This document shows positions 15,548 through 22,194 of a stretch of 35,365 nt of DNA, piece by piece (the stretch's first letter is position 1; each line of letters opens with the position of its first letter). The DNA comes from Acidobacteriota bacterium (GTDB taxonomy: Bacteria > Actinomycetota > Acidimicrobiia > ATN3), in assembly GCA_003577105.1 (NCBI GenBank), contig QEUQ01000047.1, positions 1 through 35,365 on the forward strand, given 5' to 3'. The notes under the pieces are model-generated. The model made no database searches, was not told the origin of the DNA, and saw nothing but the letters and a program-made list of their open reading frames with translations. A program made the translations under genes and the position numbers.

Positions 15548-16159
15548 TCACAGGCTCAAGGCCAGCTGCCCACCATCGCGCGCGCCGCGACTTCCGCTAC
15601 AACTGCCCTTGCGCCGCCCACCTGCCCGGGCGAAGCCGTCGAGGTAGCCCCGGGCCCTTTCGGCTTTCGGATAGACCGAGACCAATTGCCAGAACTGCTC
15701 GCTATGGTCAGGAAAGACCAGATGTGCGAGCTCGTGGACGATCACATAGTCCAAGACCCATGTCGGGTGATCACCGAGCTCAGCCGAGATCAGAATCTGG
15801 CCCTTCCCAGGCCGGCACGAGCCGTAACGAGTTCTCGAAGCCGGAGTAAACCTGATGCTCTGCCACGCTAGAGCACCCGCGAAGTACCTCTTGTTCAGCA
15901 ATTGAGCTCGGCGCTCGAGATCGACGGACTCGGCGGCCTTGTCGTGTTCTTGCTTGAGCCGTATTGCCTCCCGCATCTTTTCGACCCATTCGAGTTCCCG
16001 TCGGCGCGAGAGGTTGTCAGGCAGAAAAACATGAAGCAGTCCGTGATCCACACGAGCCTGGATGGTCTTTCGACGACGGGGGCTGCGATGAATTACTACT
16101 CCCGGTGGGTCCTCTGTCAGGACCTCTGGATCTCTGGGTTCGCACTTCGATTTAGCCAT
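15548..16159 (-). CDS. YgjP-like zinc metallopeptidase-domain protein (DUF45)
   Basis: The 203-residue protein carries the DUF45/WLM-type gluzincin motif HELAH, with His142, Glu143 and His146, followed by PDHSEQFW, which contains the family's downstream His. The family motif RYGSC is at residues 111-115. DUF45 proteins are predicted cytoplasmic zinc peptidases, often linked to restriction or DNA-processing genes, but their substrates are not known. Here the gene stands alone, ends 12 bases from the convergent glycosyltransferase gene and is divergent from the MaoC gene. The C-terminal tail (GGRRKGSCSGSRGARDGGQ) is basic and low in complexity. Confidence 0.85.
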   Translation of the reverse strand: MAKSKCEPRDPEVLTEDPPGVVIHRSPRRRKTIQARVDHGLLHVFLPDNLSRRRELEWVEKMREAIRLKQEHDKAAESVDLERRAQLLNKRYFAGALAWQSIRFTPASRTRYGSCRPGKGQILISAELGDHPTWVLDYVIVHELAHLVFPDHSEQFWQLVSVYPKAERARGYLDGFARAGGRRKGSCSGSRGARDGGQLALSL

Positions 16160-16204
16160 GGCTTCAGCCTACGCCGCAGGTGTGACAGATAGGCTGAATC
16201 CATT

Positions 16205-16226
16205 CGCGATCACGCCGCGATCACGC
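16205..16226. repeat. Tandem 11-base direct repeat
   Basis: CGCGATCACGC is repeated twice without a gap in the 189-base region between the DUF45 gene and the MaoC gene. One helical turn per unit on the same DNA face would suit a regulator bound in tandem. No regulator is adjacent. Confidence 0.5.
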
Positions 16227-16274
16227 GCTCGAACAGCACCCGCATGGGGCACGGAGACTGCGAGCGAGGGTAGG

Positions 16275-16311
16275 CTTGACCACTCAGTCAAGACCGCCCG
16301 CAGAGCGGGCG
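16275..16311 (+). promoter_or_regulatory. Two adjacent stem-loops in the leader of the MaoC gene
   Basis: CTTGAC-CACTCA-GTCAAG (16275-16292) and CGCCCGC-AGA-GCGGGCG (16295-16311) are perfect six- and seven-pair inverted repeats two bases apart. They lie about 25 bases upstream of the GGGAGCAAG ribosome site of the MaoC gene. No T-tract follows, so they are not an ordinary terminator. Confidence 0.45.
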
Positions 16312-16348
16312 ATGACGAAGCAAAGCTAGACCGACCGGGAGCAAGAAG

Positions 16349-17194
16349 ATGCCGCTCAACAAGGACGCCCTTGGCACGAAGACCGATGAATTCACCTATG
16401 AGGTCGAAGCCGAGAAGACGATCGAATACGCAAAGGCCACAAATGAAGACAACCCCGCCTTCATCGATGAAGGCCAGGGCGGCGGCGTGATCGCGCCTCC
16501 AGTCTTTGCCGTCGTGCCAGCCTGGACGGCCTCTGGGGCGGCGATGTCTGCGGTGGTTCCACCGCCTGATTTCCTTAGGCTGGTCCACGGAGAGCAGGAC
16601 ATTACCTACTTCACGCCAGTGCGCCCGGGAGACACCCTCACCTCGGTTGCAGAGATCGTCTCAGTTGAAGAGAAGGCAACCGGTGAGACGGCGACTGCCC
16701 GCATCACGACGACCAACCAGGATGGAGAGAAGACCACCGTCCAGGACATGACGATCTTTATTAGGGGGGGAGGCGGAGGCGCACGCCCACCAAAGGAGCC
16801 AGAGCCAGACCGAGGCGAGCCCGACGTGACCGTCACTCAGAAGGTCGATGAAGATCAGACCTTCCGGTATGCCAAGGCATCAGGCGATCACAACCCAATC
16901 CATCAAGATGAGAACGTCGCCAAGGCAGCCGGACTTCCTGGGATCATCAACCACGGACTGTGCACGATGGCCTTCACTTCCAAGGCGGCGATCGACAATC
17001 TCTGCGGTGGAGACCCGAACCGTCTGCGCAGGCTCAAGGTTCGCTTCTCCAAGCCGGTGCTACCAGGGCAGGAGATCACATCCAAATTCTGGAAGACCGG
17101 CGAGAGTGACGGAGTGACGACCTACGCGTTCGAGACCTTCAACCCCGATGGCGCCGCGGTCATCAAGGACGGCATCGTCGAGGTTGCCTCGTAG
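16349..17194 (+). CDS. Double-hotdog MaoC-type (R)-specific enoyl-CoA hydratase
   Basis: The protein has 281 residues in two hotdog halves. Residues 1-138 resemble the FAS1-like dehydratase N-domain, with IEYAKATNEDNPAFID, and have lost the catalytic Asp/His pair. The second half carries the hydratase-2 motif YAKASGDHNPIHQDENVAKA with Asp180 and His185, and then INHGLCTM. This is the layout of eukaryotic-type MFE-2 hydratase and bacterial double-hotdog hydratases, which hydrate trans-2-enoyl-CoA or dehydrate 3R-hydroxyacyl thioesters. The halves are joined by a Gly/Pro/Glu-rich linker (residues 139-160) coded in part by a G-run at 16764. The ATG at 16349 has GGGAGCAAGAAG upstream. The stop overlaps the GTG of the next gene by one base. 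Confidence 0.9.
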   Translation: MPLNKDALGTKTDEFTYEVEAEKTIEYAKATNEDNPAFIDEGQGGGVIAPPVFAVVPAWTASGAAMSAVVPPPDFLRLVHGEQDITYFTPVRPGDTLTSVAEIVSVEEKATGETATARITTTNQDGEKTTVQDMTIFIRGGGGGARPPKEPEPDRGEPDVTVTQKVDEDQTFRYAKASGDHNPIHQDENVAKAAGLPGIINHGLCTMAFTSKAAIDNLCGGDPNRLRRLKVRFSKPVLPGQEITSKFWKTGESDGVTTYAFETFNPDGAAVIKDGIVEVAS

Positions 17195-18051
17195 TGAATC
17201 CCGGTGGCGACCTGACTCCCGCCTCCGATGGTCCGGCGGTAGTCCCGGTTCCAACTCGAAGCCCGATGGCATTGGCTGGCCCGGCAATCGGTGTCATCGG
17301 CTTCATCGCAATCTTGATCTCGCCATCCGCGTTCGGCGTGGTCATGGCTATCGCTGCCGTCCTCGTAGCCTTGGACTTGGCACGCTTGCTAGACGCGAGG
17401 GCAGTGACGATTCCTCGCCTCGCTGGCGCGATCCTGGCAGGCGTAATTCCGATTGCGGCACTGCGAGACATTGGCGCTGTAGTCCTGGCTATGAGTGGCG
17501 CGCTGATCGTCATTTGCATTTGGGGGTTGACGAAGATCAGCAGACCAGGACTCGGCGATTCCCTCGCGGGGTCCGCCGCCGCGCTGTCAATCGCAGGCTT
17601 CGGCTTCGCTCACGGAACTCTACTTGCCACTGGTGAGTTCCGAGGTGGTCCCAGCTCGGCGATCTCACTGGTGATCATCACTCTGCTCTTGATCGCTGCG
17701 AATCAAGTTGCCAGCACAGTCTTTGCCGCAGCTACTGTGCAAGTAGGAGGCGCGCGGAAATCGAGCGGGAATCTCTGGGGAACGCTAGCGACCCTGTTCA
17801 TCGCAATCGTTGCGTCAACGATCAGAAACCCTCCGGTCAACCGGTTGAACTTCCTAGTACTCGGTCTTGCCGTAGCGGGCGCGTGCGCTGCTGCGAGGGC
17901 GATCGCAACGATGCTTACCGCGAGCCCCACCGACCCTGAAGAAATCATCGAATTCGATCTAACCCGTAACGCGTTTGCTCTGCAGGGCCTCGCCGTTGCG
18001 GCCTTCGCGCTTCCGACCGCCTATTACGTTGCCCGCTGGCTCTTCGTCTGA
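17194..18051 (+). CDS. Polytopic membrane protein of unknown family
   Basis: This 285-residue protein starts with a GTG at 17194 that shares a base with the MaoC stop. It is dominated by hydrophobic helices rich in Ala, Ile and Val, and I count about eight: near residues 28-43, 47-64, 73-88, 91-112, 122-140, 151-172, 193-207 and 213-232, with a final one near 262-282. A short acidic loop (DPEEIIEFD) precedes the last helix. The size and spacing resemble prenyl- or phosphatidyl-transferase-type membrane proteins, but I see no catalytic signature and make no assignment. The gene overlaps the downstream methyltransferase gene. Confidence 0.75.
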   Translation: MNPGGDLTPASDGPAVVPVPTRSPMALAGPAIGVIGFIAILISPSAFGVVMAIAAVLVALDLARLLDARAVTIPRLAGAILAGVIPIAALRDIGAVVLAMSGALIVICIWGLTKISRPGLGDSLAGSAAALSIAGFGFAHGTLLATGEFRGGPSSAISLVIITLLLIAANQVASTVFAAATVQVGGARKSSGNLWGTLATLFIAIVASTIRNPPVNRLNFLVLGLAVAGACAAARAIATMLTASPTDPEEIIEFDLTRNAFALQGLAVAAFALPTAYYVARWLFV

Positions 18052-18844
18052 TCCTGCCGGCGCCCTAACTGACACGGGCTTTTGGCACGAATACTGGGGT
18101 TCGGTTTCTCTCCCGGCACGCTTGGACCTGACCGACCCGGGGACCCGCTCACTGGCCAGTGCAATTGACCTTCTCTTGATGTCCCGACGACGAGACACAA
18201 GCCGCGACGCGGCGCCTCGAGCCCTGATTGAAATCGGATGCGCGCCCGGGGCCTGGCTCGCTCACTTCGCGCGCCGCGGATTCGAGGTGGCCGGCATCGA
18301 CTCATCTCCCCGCGGCGTCGCGCTGACTCGGCAGAACCTCGAAATGCAGAACATATCCGCCGAAATACTCGAAGCCGACGCCCTCGACCTTGACCTGGAC
18401 GGCCTCGCCCATGCGTTTGATGTCGCGATCTCGATAGGTGTCGTTGAGCACTTTGACAACCCGCTCCCGATCTTTGCTTCCCATGCCCAACTGGTGCGCT
18501 CGGGAGGAACCGTGATCATTGCCGTGCCCAACTTGCGCGGATTCAATGGCTGGCTGCAGAACCGCCTCGACCCAGACTGGCTTGCCCTGCATAACCTCGA
18601 AACCCTCTCCCCCCCAAGACTCGAAGCCATTGGGCGCGATGCGGGCCTCGAATGTCGCTCGCTTGAGTACGCCGGAGGCTTCAATCCGCAGCTCTTCGAG
18701 TGGAAGGAGCGTTCGTACCTCGGCTTCGCGACCACTCGGATGGGGGCGGCAATAAGGAGGATGCGCCGCGCAGATCATTGGAACAGCAAGTGGTTCTCGT
18801 CGATGATCGTTGCTGAATTCGTCAGCACCCGTCAGAGAGCGTGA
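18029..18844 (+). CDS. SAM-dependent methyltransferase (UbiG/class I type)
   Basis: About 271 residues are read from a TTG at 18029; a TTG at 17975 is the longest option but would overlap the previous gene by 77 bases, and neither has a ribosome site. The class I core is clear: motif I LIEIGCAPGAWLAHFARRGF, then VAGIDSSPRGV, EADALDLDLD, VAISIGVVEHFDNP and LVRSGGTVIIAVPN. The family covers ubiquinone-type, lipid and small-molecule methyltransferases. The C-terminal region (GGFNPQLFEWKERS) resembles sugar- or lipid-modifying members. It overlaps the membrane-protein gene and lies seven bases before the ubiquitin-fold gene, so the four genes from 16349 look like one transcript. The substrate is unknown. 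Confidence 0.85.
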   Translation: MPAGSSSDPAGALTDTGFWHEYWGSVSLPARLDLTDPGTRSLASAIDLLLMSRRRDTSRDAAPRALIEIGCAPGAWLAHFARRGFEVAGIDSSPRGVALTRQNLEMQNISAEILEADALDLDLDGLAHAFDVAISIGVVEHFDNPLPIFASHAQLVRSGGTVIIAVPNLRGFNGWLQNRLDPDWLALHNLETLSPPRLEAIGRDAGLECRSLEYAGGFNPQLFEWKERSYLGFATTRMGAAIRRMRRADHWNSKWFSSMIVAEFVSTRQRA

Positions 18845-18851
18845 GCCGGTC

Positions 18852-19364
18852 GTGTCGCGAATCCTGGTGAACTTGAGCGATGAGGCAGGTGAGCTCGGCC
18901 CGGCCGACCTCCCTGCCGAAGCACCCGCCCGGCTAGTGGTGAAGGAGATCGTCGAGCTACTTGGGCTCAGCGCCGAGGCGACCGACGACCCACCCGCCGC
19001 CTATCACCTACTGCTTGGCGAAAGCCGGCACCGAATTCACCCTGAGGAATCGCTTGTGGCTGCCGGGGTCATGCCAGGTGACACACTCATACTCTCGAGT
19101 GTGCACGCTGAGAAGTGGCTCGAGGGGGCCGCTGATTTTGGACCGGCTCGCAAGTCGGGCCTTGTCCTGCGGACATGCGTATTGGACTACGCGAGGCGCG
19201 ACATCGACGGCGATGCAATACAAGCCGATGCAATCGCGCTCACCCGCCGGGCACCTACTGATCAGTCTCGGTCAAAGGGCAGGCAATTGCCGGCCAACCG
19301 CAAGACGGTGCCCGTCGAGATCCCAAACTCACGCGCCCAACCCGCCGGGAGTTCGACCGCGTAA
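18852..19364 (+). CDS. Ubiquitin-fold (YukD-like) small protein
   Basis: The protein has 170 residues from a GTG at 18852, seven bases after the methyltransferase stop. Residues 1-95 look like a beta-grasp/ubiquitin-like domain: SRILVNLSD as the first strand, a helix at VVKEIVELLGLS, YHLLLGESRHRIHPEESLVAAG, then GVMPGDTLILSS. The end of this pattern is typical of YukD/EsaB proteins. No C-terminal Gly-Gly is seen and no E1, sulfurtransferase, WXG100 or EccC-like gene is nearby. The last 34 codons overlap the convergent DUF192 gene in antisense and read less like protein, so the true stop may follow an earlier frame break. The fold assignment is from pattern alone. Confidence 0.6.
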   Translation: MSRILVNLSDEAGELGPADLPAEAPARLVVKEIVELLGLSAEATDDPPAAYHLLLGESRHRIHPEESLVAAGVMPGDTLILSSVHAEKWLEGAADFGPARKSGLVLRTCVLDYARRDIDGDAIQADAIALTRRAPTDQSRSKGRQLPANRKTVPVEIPNSRAQPAGSSTA

Positions 19365-19780
19365 AGGTAGGGCTCGGGTGGTGGAAAGGATGCGCAGTTT
19401 CCATCAGGGCACGGATTCATGGTGACCACACCTCGCACGCGCCCGTCTGCACCAACGAACATCAGGTCAAGAGGGATGCGTGTATCGCGCATCCAAAAAG
19501 GTGTCGACACGAGAAGTGACTCAGGTGCCGAAGACGGAGAGATCTCCGAGCCCACTGCGGCCAGGGCCACGGCGGCGTCTCCGGAAAAGACAAAGGCCAT
19601 GCCGTCATAGTCGCCAATTGAATCCCGCCCAGAGAGCCCCAGCGCGCGCTCAGATGCATCGTCAGCAAGCTCGACGCAAAGCTGGCTGGTTCCGCCCTCG
19701 AGGAGGATCCCAAGGGGGGGATTCGGAAGGCCGTGACCATCTTCGCCCCTTCCTCCGCCAAGAAGAAGAAGCGCCGTCAA
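19262..19780 (-). CDS. DUF192 family exported or membrane-anchored protein
   Basis: The DUF192 domain is plain: RALGLSGRDSIGDYDGMAFVF, then STPFWMRDTRIPLDLMFVGA, DGRVRGVV and AVELPAGWAREFGISTGTVL. DUF192 proteins form small outer-surface domains of unknown function. The first usual start is the TTG at 19780, but this cuts into a membrane helix. The same frame is open upstream to 19858 and encodes RLLWIGGALVFVALGLLTAL. Its only start-like codon there is CTG at 19855, overlapping the panB stop as CTGA. The real product is therefore probably 197 residues with an N-terminal anchor. The 3' end overlaps the convergent ubiquitin-fold gene by 103 bases. Confidence 0.85.
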   Translation of the reverse strand: MTALLLLGGGRGEDGHGLPNPPLGILLEGGTSQLCVELADDASERALGLSGRDSIGDYDGMAFVFSGDAAVALAAVGSEISPSSAPESLLVSTPFWMRDTRIPLDLMFVGADGRVRGVVTMNPCPDGNCASFPPPEPYLYAVELPAGWAREFGISTGTVLRLAGNCLPFDRD

Positions 19781-19851
19781 CAGCCCCAGCGCGACGAAGA
19801 CGAGCGCCCCGCCGATCCATAGAAGCCTCGGGTTGGGGGGGCGCTTCTCGT

Positions 19852-20772
19852 TCAGCCCTTGAACCTCGCCTCAAGCGCTCCCGCCACATCCTCTGGGAGA
19901 GTGTAGGACTCGGTATCCGATGGAAACTCCCGTGACCGTACCGCACTTGCGTAGGCGCGAATCCCCTCAGCCGCAGCACTTCCCAGATCGGCAAAACGAC
20001 GAACGAACTTGGGGCGGTGCCCTTCAAACAGGCCGAGCAAGTCGTGGTAGACGAGCACTTGGCCGTCGCAGAAAGGACCAGCGCCGATCCCGATAGTAGG
20101 TACGTCGATTGCCTCCGTCACCAGCCTCGCCAAAGGCGCGGGTACACACTCAAGTACCAGTGCAAAGACCCCGGCGGAAGCTAATGCCTTGGCATCATCA
20201 ACGAGTTCCTGAGCGGCATCGAGGGCCTTGCCCTGCACCTTGTAGCCGCCGAGGGCATTGACCGACTGTGGCGTGAGTCCGATGTGGCCCATAACGGGGA
20301 TCTCGGCGTCAAGCATCGCTTCGATCACCGGTACCCGCTTCCTGCCTCCTTCGACCTTGACCGCCTTCGCCTTGCCTTCGACAACGAGGCGACCGGCATT
20401 GCGTACTGCATCGCTTACGCCGGTGTGGTAGCTCATGTAAGGCATGTCGGCTACGACCAAGGGTACGGAACATGACCGAGTAACGGCCGCCGTGTGGCGG
20501 ACCATGTCGTCCACGGTGACCTCGAGCGTCGAGTCGTAGCCCAGCACGACCATGCCGAGTGAGTCGCCGACCAAAATGATCTCGGCCCCACCAGCTTCGG
20601 CGGCGCGGGCACTCGATGCGTCGTAGGCCGTGACCATCACTAGCGGATTTGCAGAGTCCTTGTGCGCGGCAATCTCAGGGACTGTCACCGGTTTGCGAGG
20701 CGTGTTGGCGCTTTCGGTGCCGTGCGCCTGCACTGCATCAGAGCGCGGTTCCTCCGCTGGGTACGAGCTCAT
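19852..20772 (-). CDS. panB: 3-methyl-2-oxobutanoate (ketopantoate) hydroxymethyltransferase
   Basis: PanB moves the hydroxymethyl group from 5,10-methylene-tetrahydrofolate to 2-oxoisovalerate, the first committed step to pantothenate and CoA. The 306 residues contain the family signatures MVTAYDASSARAAEAGG, VGDSLGMVVLGYDSTLEVT, ADMPYMSYHTG (metal and substrate region), VKVEGG, MGHIGLTPQS and PTIGIGAGPFCDGQVLVYHD. The ATG at 20772 is chosen because GGAGAGGAGGAG stands just upstream; the longer ATG at 20817 has no such site. The N-terminal 35 residues are a variable, disordered-looking extension. The gene overlaps the 3' end of the GT87 gene and its stop overlaps a probable CTG start of the DUF192 gene. 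Confidence 0.96.
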   Translation of the reverse strand: MSSYPAEEPRSDAVQAHGTESANTPRKPVTVPEIAAHKDSANPLVMVTAYDASSARAAEAGGAEIILVGDSLGMVVLGYDSTLEVTVDDMVRHTAAVTRSCSVPLVVADMPYMSYHTGVSDAVRNAGRLVVEGKAKAVKVEGGRKRVPVIEAMLDAEIPVMGHIGLTPQSVNALGGYKVQGKALDAAQELVDDAKALASAGVFALVLECVPAPLARLVTEAIDVPTIGIGAGPFCDGQVLVYHDLLGLFEGHRPKFVRRFADLGSAAAEGIRAYASAVRSREFPSDTESYTLPEDVAGALEARFKG

Positions 20773-21592
20773 CGAACTCCTCCTCTCCGTCCAGTGCCTG
20801 CCCGGTTGAACGGACAACTTCGGCTACCGGCGGTTCTTCAATTCTATCCCGCTCCGCCTCGACCACAGCACCCGGACCCGTGATCAGGTCGCGCCCAGCC
20901 AGAGTGAACCACCAGAGCAGGGCTAGCAGTGCCGCTGTGCGCCAATAGACGGATATGACGAAGGTGTCTTGCCAGGAATTCCTCGCAAGTTGCGGCGACG
21001 TCGCAAACCAATAGAAACCGCTGTAGAGCAGGACGGCGTCTGCGGCGAGATACGGAACTATCAACCACCACGGCACATTTACAACAACAAAGAATGCGAC
21101 CAGCCAAATCATGTATTGAGGTGAGTGGACCTTTGAAGTCAGCAGGAACAGGGTCACAATCGCTCCTGCGATCGACCACGGATCACGTCGCCGTCTCCAT
21201 TGGAAGACCAGCAGCCCCGCGCATCCGAATGCGAACAAAGCAAAGGTGATCGGATCTATCACTGCCTTGTAAGGGGCAGATGCGGGACCGGCAGCGATCG
21301 AGCTGTCCAGCATGAGAAAGGTGAGGATAAGCGAAACAACCCCCCCGACGGCGGCGATGCCAATGGAGTCAATCCGCTTCGCAAGTCCTCGTGTGCCGGC
21401 GAAGGCAGTGCACCACGTGAAGATCAAGGTGAGCCCGAGCATGAAGATCACCGGAATCAGCCGGGCGCCTGTCGTAGTCCCCGGACCGGTGAATCGATCG
21501 GAAAACCAGTACCAATAAGTACCGAAGTCGGGAGTGCGCTTGGCATGGAACTTGAAGACCGAGACCTTCGCTCGGGGTTGTCCTTGTCCGGC
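20738..21592 (-). pseudogene. C-terminal part of a frame-broken GT87-type membrane glycosyltransferase
   Basis: This is the downstream half of a gene whose first half lies at 21457-22194 in another frame. The frame opens after a TGA at 21593-21595. The upstream portion, AKVSVFKFHAKRTPDFGTYW, is typical of DUF2029/GT87 polyprenyl-phosphate-dependent mannosyl- or arabinosyltransferases. About six further membrane helices follow, with SKVHSPQYMIWLVAFFVVVN, a family-like segment, in the middle. The tail is acidic (EEEFDELVPSGG) and overlaps the panB start. Without the frame break this would complete a GT87 protein of roughly 500 residues. An independent start at the GTG 21451 would miss conserved sequence. 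Confidence 0.75.
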
Positions 21593-22194
21593 TCACGCCA
21601 TCTGGCTAGCAGCAGCGCTGGGACTGCATATCCCGGAAACAGCTTGGCTGCCGCGCCGATTCCAAGCGAGAAGGCCGCCCATCCGTCGCGGCGCCTTGCC
21701 CAGGCCCACATGCCAAGGGCGAGAGGAGCAACTGCAAGCAGATCCCAGTTGTGAAACGCATAGAAGATGAGCGGGGAGCCAAGTGCATACCAAAGAACCC
21801 TCGGCCGCGGCCCGACCGCACCGATTAGCCCCGCCAAGGCAAGAATTGCCGATAGGCCAAGGAACGGCAGATTCGCGATGAAGAACTGCTTGTGCGTACT
21901 TGCGAAGTTCGATGCCGCCCACATCTCAAGGCCCGTAAGGACAGGGTACTCATAGCTGGTCTCGACCACATAGGGGAACTTGCGTTCATCCAAACTGCGC
22001 TCGCCGTAGAGAGCCTGAAGATCTGAATAGCAGACTGCTCTGTACTGGATGTAGTTCGGAGGACCCCAGTCGTTGTCGAGACACGGCGCCTTTAGCGCGT
22101 AACCCATTACCAGACTGAAGAGCGCCGCAACGAGAAGGACGAAGGCAACAGCCCCGGGCGGGAATCGAGCGGCCTGTCTCTCGCCGGTCTTCAG
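21457..22194 (-). pseudogene. N-terminal part of the frame-broken GT87-type glycosyltransferase
   Basis: This half encodes the first helices of a DUF2029/GT87-like protein: AVAFVLLVAALFSLVMGY, then an outer loop with CLDNDWGPPNYIQYRAVCYSDL (DNDW probably carrying the catalytic acid), YEYPVLTGLEMW, and IFYAFHNWDLLAVAPLALG before AAAKLFPGYAVPALLLARW. After about NPER the frame becomes Ser/Arg-rich and ends at 21457. The good sequence continues in the frame of the 20738-21592 segment. An ATG at 22107 cuts the first helix in half. The only upstream start-like codon is CTG at 22194, overlapping the PBP stop as CTGA. GT87 enzymes act at the membrane on lipid-linked sugars for wall polymers. Confidence 0.75.
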
